A DNA stretch of 64,000 bases from Lacticaseibacillus kribbianus (GTDB taxonomy: Bacteria; Bacillota; Bacilli; Lactobacillales; Lactobacillaceae), in contig NZ_JAIPUL010000002.1 in the NCBI RefSeq assembly GCF_020180945.1, forward strand, positions 359,352-423,351. The letters run 5' to 3'. Made by a program: the position numbers and the translations under genes. This document shows, one piece after another, positions 52,835-63,070 of the stretch; position 1 is the stretch's first letter; each line of letters starts with the position of its first letter. Under the pieces are notes generated by a model. That model saw nothing but the letters and a program-made list of their open reading frames with translations. It had not been told where the DNA came from and made no database searches.

Positions 52835-54276
52835 TCAGGCAACCTTGCTCTGACGGTATTCTTGCGGGCTCTTTCCTCCTAAAACTTTTTTTCTTCGTTT
52901 AGTGTTATACCACTCAATATACTGGTTGAGTTCCTTGGTGAAATCGTCAATAGATTTTCCTAGCCAACTTCTGTTATAAAAGAATTCAGTTTTTAGGTGA
53001 CCAAAGAAGCTCTCTGCTCGAGCATTATCTGGGGTGCTGGCTTTCTTCGACATAGAACGTGTGAAGCCAAATTCATCCATCAACTCAATCCACCCCGGCC
53101 ACCTGTAATGAGCCCCTCGATCTGAATGTACAACAGGCTTCTCGTCAGGCGCAAGGGTCTCTGCCGCAGCGCTAAGCATTGTGTTAACCAGTTCGGCGTT
53201 AGGACTGGTGCCGATTGTCCAACTTGTGATTTGGCCGTCAAAGCAATCAATTAGCGGGGACAAGTATACCTTCCCAGCTTGGATAGAAAACTCCGTAATA
53301 TCCGTAACGAGCTTCTGGTTGGGAGCCTCAGCTTGAAAGTCTCGATCAAGGATATTAGGGACTGCCGGCGTGATTTCTCCTGCATACGAGCTATATTTGC
53401 GACACCGCGTAATGGTGACTTTCAGCCCCTCTTCAGCCATTAATCGACGGATCACTTTCTCCGAAAGATGGATGCCTTCATCATCTAATTCCATCTTGAT
53501 CCGGCGGTATCCGTAGCTCTCGTAATTTTGTTTGAAAATAACTTTTAAACGTGGGCGGATGGCCTCATACTTGTCGCCTTTAGCGATGGCTCCACGTGGA
53601 TAGAAGTAGCTACTCTTCGACAGTTGAAGTGCTTTGAGTAACGTATTGAGTGAGTGTTTGTCACGCAGGGCATCAATCACCTGAACCTTTTCTCGGTTGG
53701 TTAGATTGAGATGGTTGATGCCCAGATCTTTTTTTAGAAGGGCGTTCACCTGGAGGAGGATATCATTTTGAAGCTCAAGTTCTTTGATACGAGCTTGAAG
53801 GCTTGAGACTTCTGGGGTAACTTTTTCTTCGGCGCTTCCTTCTAATAAGCCGGGCGCCTGCTTTGCCGGAAAGGTCTCTCCAAGCACCTCTCGTTTCCAA
53901 CCATAAAGCGTTTCACGGCTGACCCCAAAGTCCTCTGCGATTTCTCTGACTGGAGCCTCTCGCTTATAAAGAGCCTCTACAGCCTTGGCCTTGACTTCTT
54001 CAGTCGCGGCGGGCTTAGTCACAACTGTACGGCTCCGCAACGTATCGTCGCAACGTGGGTCTTCGAGAAGCCATTCGCGAAGTAGTTGACGCGAAGGCTA
54101 TCCAAGTGCCTTGACTGTCTTAGTAATAAACTGCCCGTGCTCAAAGAAGTGATCCACTGCGGCCTGACGCTGAGCACCAGAGTACTTGGATTTTCGTTTT
54201 CGAGGAGTATCGTCAAGCGTTGCCTTGGCGTCTTGTTCGTAATCTTTGACCCACCGTTTTAAGGCACGACGATTTG
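52835..54276 (-). pseudogene. IS3-family transposase, 3' portion, with in-frame TAG
   Basis: A single frame carries the orfA helix-turn-helix region (VREIAEDFGVSRETLYGWKRE) and the orfB DDE integrase core: VTDITEF (first Asp), HSDRGAHY (second Asp) and NARAESFFGHLKTEFF (Glu). A TAG at 54098-54100 replaces an expected codon in ALG-PSRQLLREW; the frame continues unchanged on both sides. The beginning of the gene lies beyond the IS30 insertion. Confidence 0.88.
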
Positions 54277-55275
54277 TCAAATCAAGTGCAACTTTTTGCC
54301 CATGTAGACTTCGGACGGTGTCTTCCAGCCTAAGACCTTGCGTGGTCGGTTATTCAGTTGTTCGACGAAGGCTGCGATGTCATCGTCGGTTTGGAGGTCC
54401 AAGTCGGTACTCTTAGGGAAATACTCCCGAATCAGCCCGTTTGTATTCTCGTTGGTTCCTCGCTGATGTGGCGCGTGGGGATCCGGGAAGAATACCTTAG
54501 TGCATAGCGCTTCGGCCAGCTCGGGGTATCGAGCGAATTCACTGCCCCGGTCTGGCGTGACGGTGAGGACGCGCTTGTTGGGTTGGCATCCTAGGAGCTG
54601 GACCATTGCGTCTTTGACGTTATCCGCATTAACCTTCCACACGCGCATTGAGAGCAGGAAGCGTGACTTTCGGTCCACCAGCGTGACCAAGGCTGATTGC
54701 CCGGTCTTCCCACGAACCGTATCACCTTCCCAATGGCCGAACCGGCTACGGTTTTCGGCTGAAATGGGGCGCTCGTGGATTGATGGGGCATCGTTGAAGC
54801 GACCACGCCGTTCATTGATTGTCCCTTTAACTTTATGTGTCTTACCTCGATGGCGCAGTTGGCGAGGCAGTCCACGGGCGCCGTGGCTCTTGCGTGGAGC
54901 ACCCAGATTATCACGGTAAATCCCGCGGTAGATGGTCGCGTAACTGATCGGCATCGCGCTGTGTTCGTACCGCAAGCGCCCGGCAATCTGTTCGGGAGAC
55001 CAATGGTGCTCGACGATGCCATGGATGACAAAGTCACGAATGCCATTATCCTCAAGAATGCGATGGCGACGGGATTTCTCTCGAACGGCTTGGTAGCAAT
55101 TCTGGGCATCCGAGACGGAGTAGTGCCGCCAACCGCCATTGCGGGAAATCTCACGGCTCACGGAACTCTTAGAACGGCCAAGTGACTTGGCAATTGCGGC
55201 CTGAGTGAGACCATTATTGAGACCAAGTAGTATCGCTTCGCGTTCTTTTAGGTTAATATGTGTGTACAGACTCAT
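54277..55275 (-). CDS. IS30-family transposase
   Basis: 332 residues, apparently intact. N-terminal HTH (LTQAAIAKSLGRSKSSVSREISRNG), then the DDE domain with GHWEGDTVRGK (Asp), TPDRGSEFARYPE (Asp) and HQRGTNENTNGLIREYFPK (Glu). Its stop codon TGA uses the last base of the flanking target sequence, so the final codon depends on the insertion site. It is likely active and could mobilise related copies. Confidence 0.93.
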   Translation of the reverse strand: MSLYTHINLKEREAILLGLNNGLTQAAIAKSLGRSKSSVSREISRNGGWRHYSVSDAQNCYQAVREKSRRHRILEDNGIRDFVIHGIVEHHWSPEQIAGRLRYEHSAMPISYATIYRGIYRDNLGAPRKSHGARGLPRQLRHRGKTHKVKGTINERRGRFNDAPSIHERPISAENRSRFGHWEGDTVRGKTGQSALVTLVDRKSRFLLSMRVWKVNADNVKDAMVQLLGCQPNKRVLTVTPDRGSEFARYPELAEALCTKVFFPDPHAPHQRGTNENTNGLIREYFPKSTDLDLQTDDDIAAFVEQLNNRPRKVLGWKTPSEVYMGKKLHLI

Positions 55276-55372
55276 AGCCGAGTTCTCCTTGTATCTGGTC
55301 TTGTGGTGATTCCATTTTACAAGGACTCAGGCTATGAGTCTTTTCTATTTGGCTAATTTGTTGCACTTACAT
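54278..55372 (-). mobile_element. IS30-family insertion sequence inside the IS3 element
   Basis: A 1,095-bp element with imperfect inverted ends that share AAGTGCAAC. Directly repeated TGT (54275-54277 and 55373-55375) flanks it. Removing the element and one TGT joins the two IS3 transposase parts in frame (GYPSLGDEFTNRRALKRW), which fixes the boundaries. Confidence 0.9.
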
Positions 55373-55375
55373 TGT

Positions 55376-55486
55376 AAATTCGTCACCCAAAGAAGGGTAG
55401 CCCAATTCACGAACTACCGCGCTCCAAGAATGGTGATACTGATAATAGAGCTCTATGGCCCGTTTCTTGTCTGCTTTTGAATACAT
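55376..55486 (-). pseudogene. IS3-family transposase, 5' portion
   Basis: It starts MYSKADKKRAIELYYQYHHS and runs through VVRELGYPSLGDEF to the IS30 insertion point. It is the first 37 codons of the split gene and is continuous in frame with the portion on the other side. Confidence 0.85.
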
Positions 55487-55645
55487 AATGACATCATACC
55501 CGAAGTCCAGGATTTTGTCCGCACGCCCTTTCCTACATTTTACGATTGCCATTTACACTTGAAGTGCAAAAGCTGATAGACTAGGCCAAAAAGGCCATGA
55601 TAACCTTGCTTATAAGCACCTTATGCATATAAGAAAGGAGTCATC

Positions 55646-56140
55646 ATGACCCACTCTCAGATTAGCACGACAGGACAACATCAATAACTCAGTTTAGACG
55701 AACGGGGGGAAGCTTTAAGCACTCCATCAAGCTGCTTTTGTCATCGTTCGAACCGCCGAGTAGATTTATCGCAACAAGTTTACGGTTAGCCGTGAACTCA
55801 GACGTGGCAATACCGAACAGATCCGTGGTGCTGGCAGACACTACCGGCGTTACTTTGCCGAAATCGGTGTTGCCGTATACGAGAAGAACAGTGCTTCGTG
55901 TTGCCCAGGCACACACTTAGAGCGGTGCTCAGAATTCTACGCAGAGCTTATGGTGGTGCTCAGAGTGTCTCCTCGAATCCGCAGCGTTGATAGCTTTGTG
56001 CACAGATATAAGAGGGTACATCCAGAACTGCCATGCCGGTTTAGCGCGACATCGACAAGAGCCTCTTAGAGGTGCTTAACGGTGATCTACGGATGAAGCC
56101 ACCCATCATTTTCCAAAATTAGGATGGAGCCAAACCTTTT
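55646..56140 (+). pseudogene. Decayed IS30-family transposase
   Basis: Starts MTHSQISTTGQHQ after AAGGAG and then LSLDERGEAL, but meets stops and frame changes at once. In other frames the relics FTVSRELRRG, GAGRHYRRYFAE, VAVYEKNSA, FVHRYKRVHPE and MEPNLF still resemble an IS30/IS1165-like transposase. At least three frameshifts or stops are needed to join them. Confidence 0.65.
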
Positions 56141-56627
56141 CGGATGCTTTGCGGCATTTTTGTATACGCTATCCGTAACATGGCTACTCTTTGTGAATTA
56201 AATTTCGTGGCAAACAAGCTTCCAGTTCTTTATCCTTTGCGAATGTCTATAGTTTTGATTTTTTGAAGCAGGTCCTTAAATTGTTAGATGGCCGTAAGCG
56301 TGTTTGGTTTGCAGCTTTCAATCGATGCCGTTTAAGTCGTGGGTGCTGTTGCGCCTTTTGGACTTATACTGAACAACCAGTTTTTCAGTCGAACACATGG
56401 AGCGTCTGTTTTTAGGTTACGTTTGAACGCATTGTTATACAAGTGGAATAAACGGTGGAAGTCTGGTATACTTAAGGTGTGTAACCGTAATCAAAACCAC
56501 ATCAGGTTAGTAATATAAATTAACATACGGTTAGACGCGGAAACTCGAATTTCAAGAAAGTGGGGTGTTCACATTATCACGTATAAATTGAGGGGTAGAA
56601 ACTCAATCATGTAAAGAGGTAAAAAGC
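56141..56627 (+). other. AT-rich upstream region of the adhesin gene
   Basis: No gene is seen. A TATACT at 56467-56472 is the best -10 candidate for the adhesin, with no good -35. It gives a long 5' leader of about 150 bases ending in AAAGAGGT before the ATG. Confidence 0.5.
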
Positions 56628-59600
56628 ATGGATACAAGGAAAATTTGGCAGCAAATATATGCTTTAGTTTTAGTGTTTCTGCTGTTCTTACAATCCTCGG
56701 CACAAGTTGTGGGGGCGGTGACGGCTAGCTCTAGCGGTACTAATGATCCCAAGACTGTTCAACTTTTAGAGGCTACTCAGGAAACACCTGGATTGCGAAC
56801 AATTGGACTGAAACTTTCGCTAAACAATTCAACGGATGAAATTGTTCAAGAGCAAGTTTCAGTATCCTTCTCAGGTGATCAGCAACTACAAGAGACCGCC
56901 GATGCCAACATTGTTGATGATGCTCATAGGGTTGTTGGACAATACTCCTATTCAAACAGCCACTTACAGCTATATTTGGCTGGCAATATTTCTGGAACAG
57001 CAACGATCCAACTAGGCCTCACAGACACTTCATCCTTAGAAGGATCTGTCAATTTCTCAACGGATGGTCAAAACGTTACTGCAAAACTGTCTGATACTAC
57101 CTCAGTAGCAAAAGCTGATAAACCTTCAGCCAATGTTAGCAGCAAGGCTGCATCTAGTGTTGCGTCGAAGAGCCAAACCGCAAAGACAATTTCTGAGAGT
57201 GCTGAGGGCAATGATATCTCACAATATTTGCCAGATGACTCCAAAGGAACAATCATTACCGGAGCAAATATTGAATTCACAGATAGCAAAGGTAATACTG
57301 TTGATCCCACACAAGTGAGAAAAGATACCAATCTTAATTTTCAATATACGTGGGCAATTCCGGATGAGCTGAAAGACGGATACCAAGTAAAAGATGGTGA
57401 CTATTTCTCATTTAAGTTACCTGAAGGAGTTACCTATAAACCAGGTACGGGAACCCTCGGTGACTATGGAACTTATAGCATAGCTGCTGATGGCACAGTT
57501 AAGTTCACCTTTAACAGTGATGTTGAAAACGTGAACCACATTGAAGGGACATTTAGTTATACTTCTACCATCAGCAGTGATTCATCGTCTGGCAAAGAAG
57601 ACATTGTCATTGACACGACTACTGGGCCGGTAACGATACCAATTGTTGTTCAGCCATCAGGTGGTAACGACATCGCAAAGACTGGTCAACTAAATGGCGC
57701 TAACACATCTGGAAATAATCCGACTGGGATTACGTGGAACATTACAATTAATACCAATGGTCAAGAGCTAGAGAATGCAACGATTTCTGATCCAATGCCA
57801 AGTGATACTACCAACACTGTGCCAACCACGCTGAAATCGGTTAGTGTATATCCCTTAACAGTTGATCTGAATGGGAATGTGACTAAAACTGGCGATCCTC
57901 TTAAAGAAGGTACAGATTACAAGGTTGAAAATGGAAAAATTACGTTTATTGGTGCATATGCGCATACCTATCAGGCCTTCAAGATCGAATACACTAGCGA
58001 CATTGACTCGAGCAAGTTGCCTGATGATGGTGGAAAAGTAACCTTTACGAACAAGGCTACTTTAACTAATAACGGTAAAGACTATCCAGCAAGTGCGACT
58101 GTCAATGCAAACTACGGTAAACTTTTAAGTAAGAGCTATGATGGTCCGGATAGCAATGGCAGTCAGAAGTATAACTGGCATATTGACTACAATTATGGTG
58201 AGAAGGCACTGCCTGCCAACACCAAATTAGTAGATAAGTTATCTGAAGGTCAAATATTCCCTACTGACAACAAGCTTTCAATAGTTGATGAGGCTGGTAA
58301 TGCTATCAGTTCCGATCAATATCAGGTAGCTTACAACGAAGCTAGAACCGAAATGACGATTACCTTCCCCAATGGGCTCAACATGGGAGTCAAGATTTCA
58401 TATCAATCGCAAGTCACAAAATCAATAGACGCTGATGGAGAAAAAATTAGTAACTCTGTAGAAAGCAATGGCAAAACTTCGAATCCTGGGGAAAAGCAAG
58501 CCGACCAGCAGGGCCTAACTAAGTCTCGTGGAGCCGTTGATTATAACGCCAAGACTGTAACGTGGAATTTCGATATCAATAAGGCTCGTCAGGATATGAG
58601 TGACTGGACGATGACTGATCCGGTTCCGGATGGACTGACTGTGGACTATAGCTCTTTTGTTCTAACAGACAAAGATACTAAAAAGGTTCTTAAGGAAGGT
58701 GAAGACTATACTGTTAACCCCGATGGTAACGGGTTTAAAGTTACTTTTGAAGGCGTGCTCAAAGACCATGATAAAAATTGGTATACGTTGAGCTATAAAA
58801 CGACCTTTGAAACGAATAGCCTTCCAGCTAGTGGTACATGGACTAATACTGCTAAGGCGACTTGGAAAGACAAAGATGGTGGCAAACACACTAATGAAGG
58901 GAAAGACGACTTTACTCCTAAGACTGAGTTTAAAAATGATGGTAGCAAGTCCGGAAGTTACAATGCCGTTTCAAAACAAATTACTTGGACTGTGGTTGTT
59001 AACTACAATCAACGTAAACTTAGCAACGCTTCCATCACTGATCCAATCATTGGTGACCAAGACTATGTTGCAGATAGTGCCAAGCTATACGAAGCTTCTA
59101 TTAAGGTAGATGGTTCATATGTTTTAGGTGCACAAGTTACTTCTGCTAATATTTCCTTTGACAATAATAAGAAACAACTTAGTGCAAAATTACCAGAGGA
59201 TAGCGCTAAAGCTTATGTATTAACTTACCAGACTAGCCTTTCAGGTAAGGTGATTGATCAGAAGTCCTATGACAATACAGCAACCTACACAAACAGCGGG
59301 AAGTCTAGTGATTTGACGGCTAAGGTGACAGTGCCGAACAGTGGCAATGTTCTGGATAAAAGCGGTAAACAGGATCCAGCAAACTCTGCTTATGCTTTAT
59401 GGACTTTATGGGTGAACAAGGCACAGTCAACCTTCAGTAATGCGGTTGTTACCGATGAGCCTTCTGACAACCAGATCATCGATGAAAGTTCAATTGTAGT
59501 CTATCCAGGAAAGGTATCTTCTAATGGGACCTTTACTGAAGATACGAGCAATCCATTAGTACTTGATAAGGACTACTCGCTGGACCTACAAACTGATAAT

Positions 59601-61109
59601 GCGACGGGTAAGCAGACATTGAAGATTTCTTTTGCAAACGAAATCAGTTCGGCTTACTCAATTCATTATCGTTCATTGATTAACTCGTCAAAGATTAATG
59701 ATACGTTGACCAATACAGCATCGATATCCGGTAAGGGTGAAAAAGATGTTGATAACAATACCAGTGGATCGACGGCAGTAGTAAACAATAGCGGGTCGGC
59801 AACTGGTAAGAATACCAATCTTGTTCTCACCAAGAGTGATGCTGATACCAAAAAGTCAATTGCTGGAGCTTCTTTTGAACTTTGGTCTGATGTTTCTGGA
59901 CAAAAGGGACAGTTGCTTCGCAAAGGCACAACAGATGCATCTGGCAGTATTACTTGGAACAATCTCAAATCTGGGAAGTATATTTTAGTTGAAACAAAGG
60001 CCCCAGATGGGTATGTAATCTCTACCATTTTGGCCAATGGTAAGGAAATTAACCTTCAGTATAGTGATGCAAACGATGATAATAACGTTTCTATTTCGGA
60101 AACTAATCAAAAAGGAAAAGTTACGGTTGAGAAGTCTGATGCTGATGGATCAGATCCTTTGGCTGGAGCAGTATTTGATCTTTACAAGAAAGATGGGACT
60201 AAGGTTGCTTCAGATCTTAAGACAGATGCAGATGGCACTGTAAGCTACACCGGTCTTAATGCTGGTGAGTATTATGTTGTTGAGACAAAGGCCCCTGCTG
60301 GATATAAGCTAGATGCAACACAGCATGCTTTTACTATCGATGGAAACAATATCCAAGTAAAGGTTTCAATAACGGATGAGAAAGCATTGGGAAGCGTTCT
60401 TCTAACAAAGACCGATGGTGATACAGGTAAAGCCCTGGCGGGCGCTGTGTTTGATCTTCATAAGAAGGACGGGACGAAGGTTGCTAGTGGCTTGACCACC
60501 GATGCCAAGGGTCAGATTAAAGTTGATGACCTGAAGCCAGGCGACTACTACTTTGTTGAAACTGCCGCCCCTGCTGGTTATGAATTGAATGACAGCCAGC
60601 TGAGCTTCACGGTTGAATTGCAAACAACCACCAAAGTTGCGACCGTATCGGCCACAAATGCCGAAAAGACCGGTTCCGTTGTTCTGAATAAGACGGACGG
60701 TGATACAGGTAAAACCTTGGCGGGCGCCGTGTTCAATCTGTACAAGAAGGACGGGACGAAGGTTGCTAGTGGCTTGACCACCGATGCCAAGGGTCAGATT
60801 AAAGTTGATGACCTGAAGCCAGGCGACTACTACTTTGTTGAAACTGCTGCCCCTGCTGGTTATGAATTGAATGAGGGTAAGCTTTCATTTACTATCGACC
60901 TACAAGTTAGTGGCAAACAGTCTGTAGTTACGGCTAAGAATTTTAAGAAGAGTTCATCACAAAGTAACAACGATAAGCACAAAGGCGACCAAAACCTGCC
61001 TGCTACAGGAGATGCCAATAGTTCAGTAACGACACTGATGGGGGTAGTTTTGTTGCTCAGTATGTTCACCTACGGTCTTTTCAATCTTTACAGACGAGAA
61101 CGCCAGTAG
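56628..61109 (+). CDS. LPXTG-anchored repeat adhesin with Cna-B stalk
   Basis: 1,493 residues. The signal peptide ends about residue 30 (QVVGA). An SdrG/Cna-like ligand-binding region spans about 190-345. Five related modules of about 140 residues follow from about 348, 497, 629, 769 and 907, each with a WxxxVN-type strand and a 'DP' turn. Four Cna-B domains fill about 1061-1445; each has a K near its start and an ETxAPxGY motif, as in self-formed isopeptide bonds. The wall anchor is LPATGD near residue 1457, then a membrane helix and RRERQ. Sortase A should attach it to peptidoglycan. It is AT-rich compared with the backbone and lies between insertion sequences, so it was probably acquired. 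Confidence 0.92.
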   Translation: MDTRKIWQQIYALVLVFLLFLQSSAQVVGAVTASSSGTNDPKTVQLLEATQETPGLRTIGLKLSLNNSTDEIVQEQVSVSFSGDQQLQETADANIVDDAHRVVGQYSYSNSHLQLYLAGNISGTATIQLGLTDTSSLEGSVNFSTDGQNVTAKLSDTTSVAKADKPSANVSSKAASSVASKSQTAKTISESAEGNDISQYLPDDSKGTIITGANIEFTDSKGNTVDPTQVRKDTNLNFQYTWAIPDELKDGYQVKDGDYFSFKLPEGVTYKPGTGTLGDYGTYSIAADGTVKFTFNSDVENVNHIEGTFSYTSTISSDSSSGKEDIVIDTTTGPVTIPIVVQPSGGNDIAKTGQLNGANTSGNNPTGITWNITINTNGQELENATISDPMPSDTTNTVPTTLKSVSVYPLTVDLNGNVTKTGDPLKEGTDYKVENGKITFIGAYAHTYQAFKIEYTSDIDSSKLPDDGGKVTFTNKATLTNNGKDYPASATVNANYGKLLSKSYDGPDSNGSQKYNWHIDYNYGEKALPANTKLVDKLSEGQIFPTDNKLSIVDEAGNAISSDQYQVAYNEARTEMTITFPNGLNMGVKISYQSQVTKSIDADGEKISNSVESNGKTSNPGEKQADQQGLTKSRGAVDYNAKTVTWNFDINKARQDMSDWTMTDPVPDGLTVDYSSFVLTDKDTKKVLKEGEDYTVNPDGNGFKVTFEGVLKDHDKNWYTLSYKTTFETNSLPASGTWTNTAKATWKDKDGGKHTNEGKDDFTPKTEFKNDGSKSGSYNAVSKQITWTVVVNYNQRKLSNASITDPIIGDQDYVADSAKLYEASIKVDGSYVLGAQVTSANISFDNNKKQLSAKLPEDSAKAYVLTYQTSLSGKVIDQKSYDNTATYTNSGKSSDLTAKVTVPNSGNVLDKSGKQDPANSAYALWTLWVNKAQSTFSNAVVTDEPSDNQIIDESSIVVYPGKVSSNGTFTEDTSNPLVLDKDYSLDLQTDNATGKQTLKISFANEISSAYSIHYRSLINSSKINDTLTNTASISGKGEKDVDNNTSGSTAVVNNSGSATGKNTNLVLTKSDADTKKSIAGASFELWSDVSGQKGQLLRKGTTDASGSITWNNLKSGKYILVETKAPDGYVISTILANGKEINLQYSDANDDNNVSISETNQKGKVTVEKSDADGSDPLAGAVFDLYKKDGTKVASDLKTDADGTVSYTGLNAGEYYVVETKAPAGYKLDATQHAFTIDGNNIQVKVSITDEKALGSVLLTKTDGDTGKALAGAVFDLHKKDGTKVASGLTTDAKGQIKVDDLKPGDYYFVETAAPAGYELNDSQLSFTVELQTTTKVATVSATNAEKTGSVVLNKTDGDTGKTLAGAVFNLYKKDGTKVASGLTTDAKGQIKVDDLKPGDYYFVETAAPAGYELNEGKLSFTIDLQVSGKQSVVTAKNFKKSSSQSNNDKHKGDQNLPATGDANSSVTTLMGVVLLLSMFTYGLFNLYRRERQ
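60388..60951 (+). repeat. Tandem 282-bp repeat within the adhesin (Cna-B domains 3 and 4)
   Basis: The third and fourth Cna-B domains share long identical DNA blocks (for example around 60466-60560 and 60748-60842) at a period of 282 bp, or 94 codons. This indicates a recent in-frame duplication. Confidence 0.85.
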
Positions 61110-61207
61110 AGGTAGAGAATGCAGGTCTCTGGTGCCAAACGATTGTTCAGTGAAGTAAAAGAACTTCGACTCAAATTTTTAGAGCGTCAGTAAACCGCTA
61201 ACAATTA

Positions 61208-61441
61208 GCAATCACCTAATAATCGACCGTACGAAGGAACCCCACAAACTTGTTTTTTGAGATTGTGGCTCTTCGTCAAGTAGAGTTGATAGCTTTTTTA
61301 TGAAGCACTTGGGCCTTAACTGGTCTAGGTGCTTTTCTTATGCCCTTTCATTCGTAAGCACCCAATAACTGTAAGCACGTAAGCACTCAATAACGTAAGC
61401 ACCCAATATCAGACCGGTAAGCACCTAATAGCCGACCGTAT
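61208..61441. repeat. Cluster of IS66-end-like repeats
   Basis: GTAAGCAC occurs five times (61354, 61371, 61379, 61395, 61417), mostly continued by YCAATA-type sequence. The last copy is the left end of the IS66 element. A decayed match, CACCTAATAATCGACCGTAC, starts near 61213. Spacing is irregular. Confidence 0.75.
61303..61336 (+). terminator. Terminator after the adhesin
   Basis: AAGCACTTGGGCC/GGTCTAGGTGCTT stem with GU pairs, followed by TT. It lies about 190 bp after the stop codon. The gap between shows no gene. Confidence 0.65.
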
Positions 61442-61462
61442 CACGCAAAAACAGCGCACTCG

Positions 61463-63070
61463 TCACCGAATAACCCGGTGGCGGGTGCGCTGTTGCTTAA
61501 GCGGTCGCTTTGCCACGATCTCATTCTGATGCCACGGCAAATAAGCTGCCAACTGTTCCTCAGTTGGCTCGGCGCGATACTGCGATAGATCCTCCAGAAG
61601 CTGCTCGATGTAGCGCCTCGGATCCAGCCCGTTGGCCTTGGCAGTTTCCACCAGTGTCATCCAAATCGCGTTGGCTTCGGCACCCTTGGGGCTGGTGGCG
61701 AAGAGCCAGTTCTTACGGCCGATGACAAACGACTTCATGTTCCGTTCGGACGCGTTGTTGCTCAAATCAACTTCACCATAATCCAGTACCCGGTTGAGCA
61801 GTTGGCGCTGGTTCCTGGCGTAGGTTAGCGCTTTGCCAAGCCGCGACTTAGTGGTCGCTTCTGCCGCATCACACCAGGTCCAAAACGCATCAATCACCGG
61901 CTTCAGTTCTGCCTGACGCCGCTTCAGTCGCTCTGCTGGGTCAAGCAGAACCCACTTGGCCTCTAGCGCAAACATCTCATCGAGCAGGGCTAGCGGCTTG
62001 GTGGTGGTGAAGCTGCCCTTGACCTTGACCGCGTCGTCGAAGAACTTACGCCGCACATGCGCCCAACAGCCTACTCGCACCACACTGTCGCCCAGGAGAT
62101 TGTAGCCGGAATAGCCGTCACATTGAAGGACGCCGGTGAAGCCTTGATAGAGATTCTGGGCGAACTTACCTGAGCGGTTATTGCCGTAGGCGTAGTAGAT
62201 CATCGGGTGCTCGGCCAGCCGAGTGGTGCGCGCAACCCAGATGTAGGACTTGCTGCGGGGCGCTTTGCCTGGCTCGCGCAGGATCTGAAACGGGGTCTCG
62301 TCACCCTGTAAGAACTTATGCGCCTTCAGTCGCGCGTGGATTAAGTCATAGACCGGCCTGACCAGGTTGGCGGCTTTGATCACCCAGTTGGTCATGGTGG
62401 TTTCGCTAAGCGTAAGCCCCGCCCTTTGCCACTCCAGGCGCTGGCGGTACAACGGCGTGCCGAGCGTGTACTTCTGGTGAAGCACCTCGGTCACCAATGA
62501 CGGTGTCGCCAGGCTATGAGGAAACAGAGCTTGCGGTGCGGCGCCTTGATATAAGTGATCCTCGCCATCGGTACGCTCACAATCCGTGCACTTGTAACGT
62601 GTTTCGTAGATCCGCTCAACGAATAGATAGCCTGGCTTGTAATGCACGACATCGCGGACGAAATGCTTACCCACCTTGGTTAAGGCGTGGCCATGTTCAC
62701 AGTGATCGCGGCCGGGTTAGATGATGGTCTCTCGCACCGGGAGCGCCGGATCGATGGTTTCCTCGCGCTTTTTCTTGGGCTTTCGCTTCGCTAGCCGGAC
62801 GACTGTTTCTTCGCTTTGGTTCCCAGTCTGCTCTGGGTCGGTAAAAACACCTTCGTCCTCCAACAATGAGAGCTGGTTTGGATCCGTCAGCTTCTCAGAG
62901 TGAGCACGAAAGAGTTTCCGAGTCAGATACGCGACTTGCTCGGTCAGGGTTTGAACCTGCTTTGTGAGGTCGCAATTCTGCGCTAGTAACTGCTTGTTCA
63001 GCTCCTGGAATTGATCTGCTTGTTTTTGATCCAGGAGCTGCCGAAGCAGTTCTTCAGTCGTTTCTGCCAT
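61463..63070 (-). pseudogene. IS66 transposase TnpC, cut by in-frame TAA
   Basis: Read through a TAA at 62717, this is one frame: an N-terminal coiled-coil (ELLRQLLDQKQADQFQELNK), the acidic and Lys-rich linker, the zinc segment (HCEHGHA; YKCTDCERTD) and the DDE core (FLQGDETPF, QCDGYSGY, NNASERNMKSFVIGRKNWLF). The stop falls in the linker, in ETII-PGRDHC. The frame is the same on both sides. The start is placed at MAETTEELL. Confidence 0.87.

Larger units (their letters stand above)
52774..55557 (-). mobile_element. IS3-family insertion sequence, interrupted by an IS30-family element
   Basis: The ends are inverted repeats of about 55 bp: TGTCAATGGCAATTTAAAAA at the left matches TGTAAATGGCAATCGTAAAA on the minus strand at the right, and both continue into GGGCGTGCGGAC. 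A 5-bp direct repeat CTTGA lies immediately outside both ends (52769-52773 and 55558-55562), the expected target duplication. The transposase frame is split by the IS30 copy and also has an in-frame TAG, so the element is dead on its own. Confidence 0.9.

Noticed and set aside
61354..61441. The GTAAGCAC repeats as a CRISPR array.
   Set aside because: Repeats are short, spacing is irregular (8 to 22 bp), there are no cas genes, and they match the IS66 end.
34917..63070. Genetic code change or stop reassignment to explain the four in-frame stops.
   Set aside because: TAA, TAG and TGA all end normal genes here, the expected residues at the four sites differ, and no suppressor tRNA is seen in the window.
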